A DNA stretch of 6,731 bases from the NCBI GenBank assembly GCA_013003465.1, contig JABDIZ010000227.1, forward strand, positions 1-6,731, read 5' to 3'. Within the stretch, counting starts at the first letter, position 1, and each line of letters starts with the position of its first letter. The position numbers and the translations under genes are program-made. Under the pieces are notes generated by a model that was given only the letters and a program-made list of their open reading frames with translations, had not been told where the DNA came from and did no database searches. Positions 1 through 6,372 of this stretch are shown here, piece by piece. The stretch is from Rhodothermaceae bacterium (lineage in GTDB: Bacteria > Bacteroidota > Rhodothermia > Rhodothermales > Rubricoccaceae).

Positions 1-98
1 ATCGCCGGGTCCGGCAGCTTGTTGCCAATGGTCTCGATGCGGCCCAGCAGGCGGTTGACGAGGGTGGGAGTTGCTTGGGTCGTGGCGGGTGGTTCCAT
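1..98 (-). CDS. AbgT-family transporter, N-terminal fragment (cut by window edge)
   Basis: This is the first 32 codons of a leftward gene that continues past base 1. The translation starts MEPPATTQATPTLVNRLLGR and goes on to IETIGNKLPDPA. The segment with an amphipathic helix followed by (I/V)E..GNKLP.P is the typical cytoplasmic N-terminus just before the first membrane helix of AbgT transporters (p-aminobenzoyl-glutamate or sulfonamide-type efflux/uptake proteins of the inner membrane). An in-frame ATG six codons upstream (114-116) is possible. I prefer the ATG at 96-98 because the candidate promoter at 130-160 would start transcription only a few bases before 116. No Shine-Dalgarno site is visible for either start. 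It is divergent from ppk1, with no clear functional link. The family call rests on a short stretch, and the substrate cannot be told from it. Confidence 0.62.
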   Translation of the reverse strand, partial: MEPPATTQATPTLVNRLLGRIETIGNKLPDPA

Positions 99-129
99 GA
101 GGGCTCGCGGGCGCATGATGACGAACGCG

Positions 130-160
130 CAAACCTAGAGACAAAGCCTGTATCAGAAAA
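130..160 (-). promoter_or_regulatory. Bacteroidota-type promoter for the AbgT-family gene
   Basis: Read on the minus strand, there is TTTTC (160-156), 18 bases, then TAGGTTTG (137-130). TAGGTTTG matches the Bacteroidota sigma factor -7 element TAnnTTTG exactly. TTTTC at about the right distance is an imperfect version of the -33 TTTG element. Transcription would begin near 123-125, giving a leader of about 25 bases to the ATG at 98. It is one of only two exact TAnnTTTG matches I found in the window. The other also precedes a gene start. Confidence 0.45.
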
Positions 161-182
161 GACCCTGAGGTGCGCGCTGCCT

Positions 183-211
183 CCTAAGGAGCCCGGCACT
201 CATCGCTTAGG
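183..211 (+). other. Possible hairpin upstream of ppk1
   Basis: CCTAAG (183-188) and CTTAGG (206-211) are perfect complements. Inside them GAG (189-191) can pair with CTC (199-201), leaving a small bulge. CTCCTAAGGAG at 181-191 is also a palindrome around a central A. The element lies 29 bases upstream of the ppk1 ATG and might be a leader structure or a protein-binding site. It may equally be chance in GC-rich DNA. I see no good TAnnTTTG promoter, Shine-Dalgarno site or Pho-box repeat between 138 and 240. Confidence 0.2.
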
Positions 212-240
212 CGGGCGTATCCTACAGCCGATATTGCCCG

Positions 241-2490
241 ATGCCTCGCCGCCGCCCTATGGAGCAGCCCCGTCTTTCCAACTCGCCTGAGACCCCCGTC
301 GTGTCCGATTCCAGTGGTGATGGGGCGGTGCCTTCCGTTTCTGCGCCGGTCCTAATCCCGAAGGCGACCGATCCGCAACCCGTCCCAGAGGGTGCCGGGC
401 TCGATCATCCGAACCTGTACTTCAACCGCGAACTCTCGTGGCTCGATTTCAACTGGCGTGTCTTCGCCCAGGCCATGGATGAGCGCACGCCGCTGTTAGA
501 GCGCGTTCGCTTCGTGGCGATCACGGCCAACAACCTCGACGAGTTCTACCGCAAACGCGTCGGCGGGCTGAAGCGGCAGCATGCGGCGGGGGTGCGGGCG
601 CTCTCGCCCGACGGCCGCACGCCGCGCGAACAACTCGACCTCGTATTGGGCGCGGCGCGCCCGATGCAGGCGATGCTTTCGCAGACGTGGGAAGAGACGC
701 TGCGCCCGCGCCTGGCCGAGGAGGGCGGCGTCGTCATTCGCGACTACGAATCGCTCAACACGGAGCAGCGGGCGACGCTCAACGCCCACTTTCGCCACAA
801 CATCTTCCCGATCCTGACGCCGCTGGCCGTCGACCCCGGACACCCGTTTCCGTTCATCTCGAACCTCTCGCTCTCACTGGCCGTGATGCTCCGGCATCCG
901 GCGCGCGGCACGGAGCACTTCGCACGCCTGAAGGTGCCGACGAGCCGGGGTCGGTGGCTCGAGGTGCCGGGCGAGCCGCACCACTTTGTCGCCATCGAGG
1001 ACGTGATCCGGCACAACGCGGACGTGCTGTTCCGCGGCATGGAGGTCGAGGGCGTGTTTGCCTTTCGCGTCACGCGCAACGCTGATGTGCGGCGCAACGA
1101 AGACGAGGCCGAAGATCTGCTCTCGCTGATCTCGGAGGAGCTACGCGAGCGCAAGTTCGCCGATGTCGTCCGCGTCGAAGTGGAGGAGGGCACACCCGTG
1201 CGGGTGCGTGAGCTACTCATGCACGAGCTCGAACTCGAACCGGTCGATGTGATCGAGTATGATGGGCTCCTCGACCTCACGGGCTTGTTCGACCTCGCGA
1301 GCCTGGATCTGCCAGCCCTCAGCTTCCCCGACTGGGAGCCCATCGTACCTGTGCGGCTGCGCCACCAGGGCGAGAGCGAGGATGCCGCCGACATGTTCGC
1401 CATCATTCGCAGGGGCGACTTACTCGTTCACCATCCCTATCAGTCGTTTGCGGGGAGTGTGCAGCGGTTCATCGAAGAGGCCTCCGTCGATCCGCAGGTG
1501 CTCGCCATCAAGATGACACTCTACCGGACGAGCCGGAACTCGCCTATCGTGCGGGCGCTCGTCCGCGCGGCCGAGAATGGCAAGCAGGTTGCCGTGCTCA
1601 TCGAGGTCAAGGCGCGGTTCGATGAAGAGAACAACATCGAGTGGGCGCACCAGCTAGAGAACGCGGGCGTCCATGTGACCTACGGCCTCGTCGGCCTCAA
1701 GACGCACTCGAAGACCACCCTCATCGTCCGCGAGGAAGGGGAGGGGCTCCAGACCTACTGCCACATCGGGACGGGCAACTACAACCCCTCCACCGCCCGC
1801 CTCTACACCGACTTTGGGCTGCTCACCTGCCGCCGCGACATCGGGACCGACCTCATCAACTTGTTCCACTACCTGACGGGCTACGCGCCGGAGCAGCACT
1901 ACGACACCATCGTCATCGCGCCGCGCGACATGCGCAACCGCTTCATCGAACTGATTCGCCGCGAGGTAAAGCACCAGAAGGCCAACGGGACCGGACGCAT
2001 CATCGCCAAGATGAACGCACTGGACGACCCGATCATCATTCCTGAACTATACCGCGCCTCCCAGGCCGGGGTGCGAATCGACCTGGTCGTCCGAGGCCAC
2101 TGTCGGCTGCGGCCGGGCGTGCCGGGCTATTCGGAGAACATCCGCGTCAGTTCCATCATCGGGCGCTTCTTGGAGCACAGCCGCATCTTCCACTTCCACA
2201 ACGATGGGGCTCCGACCACACTCATTGGCTCAGCCGACTGGCAGCGGCGCAACCTAGACGACCGCGTTGAGGTCGTGGTGCCCATCACGGACGAGATGGC
2301 GCAGGGGCGCCTCATTCGGACGCTCGCCTTCTGCCTCGAGGACAACCGCCTCGCATGGGATCTCCACACGGATGGGCGCTACGTCCAGCGCTATCCGGAG
2401 GAAGGCGAGCCGGTGAAGGCCTTGCACGACACGCTGATGTCGCGCGCTGTCGCCCGCGCCCAGCACGACGACGTGCCGTGGGATTTGTAG
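241..2490 (+). CDS. ppk1: Polyphosphate kinase 1
   Basis: It reversibly transfers the gamma-phosphate of ATP to a growing inorganic polyphosphate chain and so makes the cell's polyphosphate store; the enzyme is usually membrane-associated. The 749 residues hold the PPK N domain (from about 58, NLYFNRELSW), the middle PPK domain and two phospholipase-D-like C-terminal domains. By comparison with E. coli PPK, N98 (in ANNLDEF) matches ATP-contacting N45. R429 and R459 match the Mg/phosphate-binding R375 and R405. H489 (in KTHSK) matches the phosphorylated H435, H508 (in CHIGTGN) matches H454, and H646 (in FLEHSR) matches H592. Spacing between these histidines is identical to E. coli, so the enzyme should be active. 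It carries about 55 residues of Pro/Ser-rich, unconserved N-terminus beyond the E. coli start. The true start could be M7 (259) or GTG at 301, and no Shine-Dalgarno site decides. It is convergent with the SxtJ-like gene. Confidence 0.97.
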   Translation: MPRRRPMEQPRLSNSPETPVVSDSSGDGAVPSVSAPVLIPKATDPQPVPEGAGLDHPNLYFNRELSWLDFNWRVFAQAMDERTPLLERVRFVAITANNLDEFYRKRVGGLKRQHAAGVRALSPDGRTPREQLDLVLGAARPMQAMLSQTWEETLRPRLAEEGGVVIRDYESLNTEQRATLNAHFRHNIFPILTPLAVDPGHPFPFISNLSLSLAVMLRHPARGTEHFARLKVPTSRGRWLEVPGEPHHFVAIEDVIRHNADVLFRGMEVEGVFAFRVTRNADVRRNEDEAEDLLSLISEELRERKFADVVRVEVEEGTPVRVRELLMHELELEPVDVIEYDGLLDLTGLFDLASLDLPALSFPDWEPIVPVRLRHQGESEDAADMFAIIRRGDLLVHHPYQSFAGSVQRFIEEASVDPQVLAIKMTLYRTSRNSPIVRALVRAAENGKQVAVLIEVKARFDEENNIEWAHQLENAGVHVTYGLVGLKTHSKTTLIVREEGEGLQTYCHIGTGNYNPSTARLYTDFGLLTCRRDIGTDLINLFHYLTGYAPEQHYDTIVIAPRDMRNRFIELIRREVKHQKANGTGRIIAKMNALDDPIIIPELYRASQAGVRIDLVVRGHCRLRPGVPGYSENIRVSSIIGRFLEHSRIFHFHNDGAPTTLIGSADWQRRNLDDRVEVVVPITDEMAQGRLIRTLAFCLEDNRLAWDLHTDGRYVQRYPEEGEPVKALHDTLMSRAVARAQHDDVPWDL

Positions 2491-2491
2491 A

Positions 2492-2526
2492 GTTCGAGGC
2501 TTGAAGCTGTGGGCTTGAGGCTTGGC
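2492..2526 (+). repeat. Imperfect 7-bp tandem repeat, about five units
   Basis: Five consecutive heptamers follow the ppk1 stop codon: GTTCGAG, GCTTGAA, GCTGTGG, GCTTGAG and GCTTGGC. The third and fifth bases vary little and the unit consensus is near GCTTGAG. An inverted copy, GCCTCAAGC, lies at 2555-2563. Nothing here codes for protein. It could be a member of a dispersed intergenic repeat family, but one window cannot show that. Confidence 0.5.
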
Positions 2527-2563
2527 GCAAATACCCTGAAGCGTCTGGCTTTCCGCCTCAAGC
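2513..2563. terminator. Inverted repeat between convergent ppk1 and SxtJ-like gene
   Basis: GCTTGAGGC (2513-2521) and GCCTCAAGC (2555-2563) form a perfect 9-bp stem around a 33-base loop. The right arm starts immediately after the stop codon of the minus-strand gene and the left arm lies 22 bases after the ppk1 stop. Position suggests a shared bidirectional terminator. The long loop and the lack of a T-tract on either strand argue against a classical intrinsic terminator. The arms are also units of the heptamer repeat. Confidence 0.3.
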
Positions 2564-3010
2564 TCAATAGAATCGTTCTAGGCGCTCCTTGTCATCCACG
2601 TCGGAGGCTTCGCGGGGGATCCAGTAGCTCTTGGCGTCCGGATTTGGGCGTGTGAGGATCGGACTCTGGCTCACCGTACGGCGGATCCAGCCGATGGGCG
2701 TGATGACGAGCATGAACAGCACCGACAGGAGCACGCGCGTCATGATGAAGCCCAGCACAACGGCCAGCGTCATCCACACGCGGTACACCGGGCGGAGGAG
2801 CGCGGGAGCCAGCAGGCCGAGGACACCAAGCGTCCCGCCGACGCCGAGCAGAGCGCTGGGTAGCAGCGTCAGCGCCCAGCCGCGCCGCCAGAGGGCAAAC
2901 GCTCCGAGCGCCAGCAGCACGCCGCCAACCACGAGGCCAAACGAGCGCAGGGCCCGTCGGCTCGTATCGAGCGGGCGGACTTCGGCGGCGAGGGCATGGA
3001 ACAGGCGCAC
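2564..3010 (-). CDS. SxtJ-family small membrane protein
   Basis: From GTG at 3010 the protein has 148 residues. It starts VRLFHALAAEVRPLDTSRRA and has a hydrophobic hairpin (about 25-40 and 46-70), then LLRPVYRVWM, a third hydrophobic stretch (about 81-106) ending in TPIGWIRR, and a C-terminal SYWIPRE motif. This layout matches the SxtJ family, named after a saxitoxin-cluster gene but widespread, and often near exopolysaccharide or carbamoyltransferase genes. Its biochemical role is unknown, and nothing here suggests toxin synthesis. The frame stays open up to an ATG at 3142, but those 44 extra residues are unlike the family and would overlap the MOSC gene by about 90 bases on the opposite strand. 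The GTG start fits the 24-base distance to a weak promoter-like element at 3042-3035. No Shine-Dalgarno site is visible. Confidence 0.78.
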   Translation of the reverse strand: MRLFHALAAEVRPLDTSRRALRSFGLVVGGVLLALGAFALWRRGWALTLLPSALLGVGGTLGVLGLLAPALLRPVYRVWMTLAVVLGFIMTRVLLSVLFMLVITPIGWIRRTVSQSPILTRPNPDAKSYWIPREASDVDDKERLERFY

Positions 3011-3019
3011 AGCAGCAGC

Positions 3020-3042
3020 TAGCTTGGTGGGCTTGCAAGCTA
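3020..3042. promoter_or_regulatory. Symmetric inverted repeat in divergent spacer; possible paired promoters or operator
   Basis: TAGCTTG (3020-3026) and CAAGCTA (3036-3042) are exact complements separated by 9 bases, and GCTTGCAAGC (3031-3040) is itself a perfect palindrome. On + the left arm reads TAGCTTGG, one mismatch from TAnnTTTG. On - the right arm reads TAGCTTGC, two mismatches. Each lies exactly 24 bases from the start codon it would serve (MOSC ATG at 3052, SxtJ-like GTG at 3010). No convincing -33 TTTG is visible for either. It could be overlapping divergent promoters, an operator, or coincidence. Confidence 0.3.
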
Positions 3043-3051
3043 CTACGACCG

Positions 3052-3600
3052 ATGGCTCCCCATTCGCCTTACGCACTCTTGCCCCAAGCAACCGAGCCGG
3101 ACTATGACGTGGTGCGTGCCTGGCGTGCTGCGTTGGATGCACTGCCGCTCGGGGAGACCGGAAGCGTAGCGCATCTCATCACCAAGTCCTCGCCCGGTGA
3201 GCATGCGGAGGTAGCGGCTGCCGAGGTAGCCAAAGGAGTGGGCCTCGTCGCCGATCATCGGCGGAAAGATTGGTATCTCGGCAAGCGCGTTCCGGGCCGG
3301 GAAGTCTCAGCGGTCTCGCTCGATGTACTGCGTGTGCTCGGTGTCGATCCGCGTGTGGTCGGCGACAACCTCGTGGTCGCTGACTTCGACCTCGCTGCGC
3401 TGGAGCCGGGAGACCGTATACACGTAGGGGAAGTCCTCCTCGTGCGCTCCGAGGTGCCGCATCGCCCGTGTCCGCTGTTTCGCCACCGGACCACCCCGGA
3501 AGCCTTTCACGCCATCCGGCATGGGCGGCACCGAGGCGCTCTCTTCTACGTAGCGAAGGGCGGAACCATCCGCCAGGGCGATCCCATCATAAAACTGTAG
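3052..3600 (+). CDS. MOSC-domain protein
   Basis: The protein has 182 residues. From about residue 39 it follows the MOSC domain fold: an opening strand VAHLITKSSPGE, GLVADHR (64-70), GREVSAVS, GDNLVVADFDLAALEPGDRIHVGEV-type strands at about 104-128, the conserved cysteine C140 in HRPC, and a closing RGALFYVAKGG.IRQGDPI segment. MOSC domains occur in molybdenum-cofactor sulfurases, mARC and YiiM-type proteins, where the conserved Cys takes part in sulfur or Mo-cofactor binding. There is no fused NifS-like or beta-barrel domain, so this is the short stand-alone kind, whose substrate is unknown. Residues 1-38 are not part of the domain. GTG codons near 3109-3114 are alternative starts, but ATG 3052 fits the divergent spacer. 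Leu182 and the stop codon lie inside the left arm of a hairpin. Confidence 0.87.
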   Translation: MAPHSPYALLPQATEPDYDVVRAWRAALDALPLGETGSVAHLITKSSPGEHAEVAAAEVAKGVGLVADHRRKDWYLGKRVPGREVSAVSLDVLRVLGVDPRVVGDNLVVADFDLAALEPGDRIHVGEVLLVRSEVPHRPCPLFRHRTTPEAFHAIRHGRHRGALFYVAKGGTIRQGDPIIKL

Positions 3601-3625
3601 GGGCCCGCCGAGCGAGCCCCTACAG
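3591..3625 (-). terminator. Intrinsic terminator of the SLT-like gene, overlapping the MOSC stop codon
   Basis: CTGTAGGGGC (3595-3604) and GCCCCTACAG (3616-3625) make a perfect 10-bp GC-rich stem. After one mismatch the 11-base loop can add three more pairs. On the minus strand the hairpin is followed directly by TTTT (3594-3591), and it starts 27 bases past the stop of the leftward gene, which is the expected layout for an intrinsic terminator. On + the hairpin is followed by AAGAGAG, not T's, so it would work less well for the MOSC gene, although the fold could still stop or stabilise that transcript. Confidence 0.75.
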
Positions 3626-3651
3626 AAGAGAGTCAGACGTGGGACGGCAGA

Positions 3652-5532
3652 TTAGTTGACGACCTCAACCGAATCCTGCGCGAGCGCTTCGAGGGCGCGG
3701 CGCTCCGGCACGATGGTCAGCAGCGTCTCGACGGTCCCCGCGAGGTCCCGGAAAGCTCGGGTGCCCCACACGCCACGGTGGATGCGCGCGATCTTGGCCT
3801 GCGTCTGGCGGAAGCGCGTCGGGTTCTGCTCGGCGAGGCTGGCCAACTGCGACGCGATGCGGTCGAGGCGAGCCTTGTTGGCCATGGTGAAGCCGAAGTC
3901 ACCGGTGTCTTCGACGAGCTGCGCATAGGCGCGGTCCACCGAGGTGATGTCCTCAGGGGCGACGGCGTAGGTGTTCTCATCGAAGGAGAATACGTCGCCG
4001 ATTACGTCGAGGCCCACGCGGCGGAGGATCTCATCGGTGCCCGGCGGGACGAAGAAGCGGAGGGGCTTGCCATCGGCTGTGGCGGTGAGGCGTAGGTTGC
4101 CGCGCTCGGGGACGCCACCCGTCAGGGCGACGGGGAGTTCGATGTGGGGGTTGAGTGCGCGGAAGCGGTCGTAGAGCGAGAGACTCTCGTCGTCCGTGCC
4201 CCAATCGAGGCGGCGGTCGCTTTCGCTCAGGGCGGTGAGCAGACGGTCGAGCGTAATCGACTGGCCTGTTCGGATCTGCACGCGATCTACACGAAGGGAC
4301 TGGCTTGGGTCGATGATCTTGCCTTCGGTGGCACGGAGCGAACCGTACGCCTTCATCACGTACGCGCGGGATTGCGGCCCAAAGCTGGACTGTGCGTCCA
4401 CCCGCTCGAATCCATCGGTGATGCCCCACATGTAGGCATCGGAAACGTGGCCGACTTCGCTGGGGCGTGCGGCGTTGGCCCGCAGGTAGGCCTGATAGAG
4501 TCGGAAGATGTTGCCCGGGCCGGTGTGATAGGCCGACACGCCTGGCAGTTCGTGCCCGACCGAGTTCGAATAGGCCCGGACCAGCATCAGCGATGGCTCC
4601 ATCGACAGGAGCGGATGCAGCTGTTCCTTGACCGCAACCGACGAGCCTGCCGTCGTCGGGATCATGTAGCGCTCCACGTCGAAGAGCTCCATGATGTCGG
4701 GCATGAGCTGATAGCGGCTCTGGGCGTTGGCGCTCGAGATGAGGTGGTCCTGGTTGAACGTCTCGACGGTGCCGATCTCGGTAGAGAGGAGGCTCAGGCC
4801 GAGCCGCCGCGCGAGCTGCACTTCGTACTGGATGGTGGCTTCGTCGCGCTGACGGGCTTCGAGCGTCTGGTTGGCGCGGCCCCAGCGGATGGTGATGGCC
4901 TCACGCGGGATGCCGCGAGCCGTCCACTTCTGGCGCAGGGCCGTCGTGGCGTTACGGCGGTTGGGGAAGTCCACGTGGTCCCAATTCATCTGGCCAGTGG
5001 CTTCATACTGGGCTCTAAGGTCGCGGAGGGTGAACACCTCCAGCGTCTCGCCCGTGCGCTCGTCGAGGACGCGAATGGTGAAGTTGTCATCGACGCCGTA
5101 CGCCTTCTCGTACATGTCCAGGCGGTACTGGAAGTCGCGGTCCTCCAGCGCGGCCAGCGAGTCGGTCGTGGTCGGATCCGAGAGGAACGCGCCGCCGAAG
5201 AACTCGGAGAACATCTTGTCGGGGTGGATGTCGAGGCTGTTGAACGAGAACGGCTCGTTGGCATCGAAGGCGACCAGCGGAAGCTCGTCGCTGGACGTGG
5301 AGCGCTCGCTGCCATCGGGAGCGGCAAACAGATTGGCCTGACTGAGGGCGAGCACGAAGGCGCCAAACACGGCCATCAGCCCGACGACGAGCAGCGGAAT
5401 GCGCACCGCGCTGCGTTCTGCTCGGTCACGGTCTTCGGCTACCTCGCTTCCGGCTTCACTTTGCAGCACCGGCGTCTCGTCCGAAGAATCGTCAGTCGGT
5501 GGGACAAAAGGATCGAAGGGACGGTCCGGCAT
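3652..5532 (-). CDS. Membrane-anchored protein with divergent lytic transglycosylase (SLT) domain
   Basis: The 626 residues comprise an acidic cytoplasmic tail (1-40), one membrane helix (about 43-63, IPLLVVGLMAVFGAFVLALS) with no cleavage site evident, and a large, probably periplasmic, part. At 257-278 ETFN..., S266 and YQLMP (274-278) line up with the E-S-x-F-N...S...G-x-x-Q-L-M-P motif of SLT-fold transglycosylases, spacing preserved, making E257 the likely catalytic acid. AYHTGPGN (334-341) matches the conserved AYNxGPG motif. The usual glycines of the S-x-A-G-A-x-G segment are replaced (N269, S272). A later segment with LNPHIELPVAL and PLRFFVPPG recalls the linker after the SLT domain in MltD-type enzymes. 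Such enzymes cleave peptidoglycan glycan strands. Residues 75-250 and the C-terminal 130 are unrecognised. It may be active or a scaffold. No clear promoter is seen in 5533-5670. Confidence 0.72.
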   Translation of the reverse strand: MPDRPFDPFVPPTDDSSDETPVLQSEAGSEVAEDRDRAERSAVRIPLLVVGLMAVFGAFVLALSQANLFAAPDGSERSTSSDELPLVAFDANEPFSFNSLDIHPDKMFSEFFGGAFLSDPTTTDSLAALEDRDFQYRLDMYEKAYGVDDNFTIRVLDERTGETLEVFTLRDLRAQYEATGQMNWDHVDFPNRRNATTALRQKWTARGIPREAITIRWGRANQTLEARQRDEATIQYEVQLARRLGLSLLSTEIGTVETFNQDHLISSANAQSRYQLMPDIMELFDVERYMIPTTAGSSVAVKEQLHPLLSMEPSLMLVRAYSNSVGHELPGVSAYHTGPGNIFRLYQAYLRANAARPSEVGHVSDAYMWGITDGFERVDAQSSFGPQSRAYVMKAYGSLRATEGKIIDPSQSLRVDRVQIRTGQSITLDRLLTALSESDRRLDWGTDDESLSLYDRFRALNPHIELPVALTGGVPERGNLRLTATADGKPLRFFVPPGTDEILRRVGLDVIGDVFSFDENTYAVAPEDITSVDRAYAQLVEDTGDFGFTMANKARLDRIASQLASLAEQNPTRFRQTQAKIARIHRGVWGTRAFRDLAGTVETLLTIVPERRALEALAQDSVEVVN

Positions 5533-5670
5533 GATGAAGGGGTGGAAAAAGTGGGAGAATGTACTGCGATGGGGCGCTGAACGGTCCCAGGCGGCCAGAA
5601 AGTACCGCGATCAGGGACAAAACCCCGTCAGCGTGGCAGGGTAAATCGGTCACCCCTCAACAAGCAAACT

Positions 5671-6369
5671 TCACGCCGAGCGCGAAGCGAGGGCGCGTGC
5701 TTCCGCGACGAGGTGTTGAAAGAGCCCCTCGGCCTCTGCACCCATGCGTTCGGGGTGGAACTGCACGCCGATAAAGCGGCCGTCCTGGCTCTCCAGGGCC
5801 TCTATCACGCCGTCGGGCGCGGTGCCCGTTACCCGCAAGCCGCGGCCTGGCTCGGCAATGGCCTGGATGTGCCGTGTGTTGACCGTCAGGTCGGCTGTCC
5901 CGAGAAGTCGACGCAGGTGGGTACCGTCGGCAACATGCACGGAATGATCGGTCGCCTCGCGTTTCTGGCTGTGCGCGCTGGTGTGGGGGCGCTGGGCCTC
6001 GACATCGGCATAGATCGTCCCGCCGCGAAGGGCATTCGCCAGCTGCATGCCGTAGCAGATCCCCAGCGTAGGTCGCCTCTGTTCAAGAAAAGCTTGAAGA
6101 ATGCGACGGTCGGAGGTTAGGCGGATCGGGGCGGTGGGCTGGATGTCGTCAGGGAGTGCGCCAATCATGCCGTCGGTGATCGCAGGGCCTCCCGTGACAA
6201 CCAGGCCATCGAGGAGGGCCGCGAAGGTTTCCGTTGCCTCCTCGTCCTCGAGCATGGGCACGATGACGGGCAGCCCGCCCGCGCGCTCGATGGCCTGCAC
6301 GTAGCGGAGGTCGAGGCGCTGCTCACCTTTGTTGAGCGAGGTCGTGATTCCGATACGGGGGCGATCCAT
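5671..6369 (-). CDS. C26-family gamma-glutamyl hydrolase / class I amidotransferase-like protein
   Basis: The 232 residues form a class I glutamine-amidotransferase fold of the peptidase C26 (PuuD-like) kind. The N-terminus is RIGITTS, YVQAIERAGGLPVIVP follows, and VVTGGP (57-62) supplies the oxyanion loop. The nucleophile is C105 in GICYGMQLAN, then RGGTIYADV, NTRHIQA (164-170, the family's NSxHHQ region) and H205/E207 in GVQFHPE, completing the Cys-His-Glu triad. PuuD hydrolyses gamma-glutamyl-GABA to glutamate and GABA in putrescine breakdown. Here no other Puu gene is nearby, and the nucleophile elbow reads GICYGMQ, as in GMP-synthase-type amidotransferases, not GICRG. The protein is about 20 residues shorter than PuuD. 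The substrate is therefore open. It starts 3 bases after the Smr stop codon, so it is probably co-transcribed and translationally coupled; no Shine-Dalgarno site is seen. Confidence 0.88.
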   Translation of the reverse strand: MDRPRIGITTSLNKGEQRLDLRYVQAIERAGGLPVIVPMLEDEEATETFAALLDGLVVTGGPAITDGMIGALPDDIQPTAPIRLTSDRRILQAFLEQRRPTLGICYGMQLANALRGGTIYADVEAQRPHTSAHSQKREATDHSVHVADGTHLRRLLGTADLTVNTRHIQAIAEPGRGLRVTGTAPDGVIEALESQDGRFIGVQFHPERMGAEAEGLFQHLVAEARALASRSA

Positions 6370-6372
6370 AGA

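Noticed and set aside
138..240. Pho-box or classical sigma-70 promoter before ppk1
   Set aside because: No pair of CTGTCAT-like direct repeats is present, and TATCCT at 219-224 has no matching -35 element at the right distance.
75..290. A 71-codon open frame on + overlapping the ppk1 start
   Set aside because: It runs across the AbgT start, the intergenic gap and the ppk1 N-terminus in another frame, with no family resemblance and no ribosome site.
3011..3142. Longer version of the SxtJ-like protein starting at ATG 3142
   Set aside because: The added 44 residues are unlike the family and lie antisense to the MOSC coding region. The GTG at 3010 gives the usual length.
2564..3600. Saxitoxin-related cluster, suggested by the SxtJ family name
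   Set aside because: The SxtJ family is widespread and named only by first context. No amidinotransferase, polyketide-type SxtA or other sxt-like gene is present here.
4144..5580. A 478-codon open frame on + antisense to the SLT-like gene
   Set aside because: It runs opposite a well-supported gene in GC-rich DNA, where codon bias suppresses stops in the antisense frame. Its translation shows no recognisable motif and its composition looks like that of a shadow frame.
5533..5670. Promoter or terminator between the C26 and SLT-like genes
   Set aside because: On the minus strand TACTTTCT and TACATTCT only half match TAnnTTTG, the TTTTG upstream of the first is too close (13 bases), and the possible hairpins have stems of 3-4 bp.
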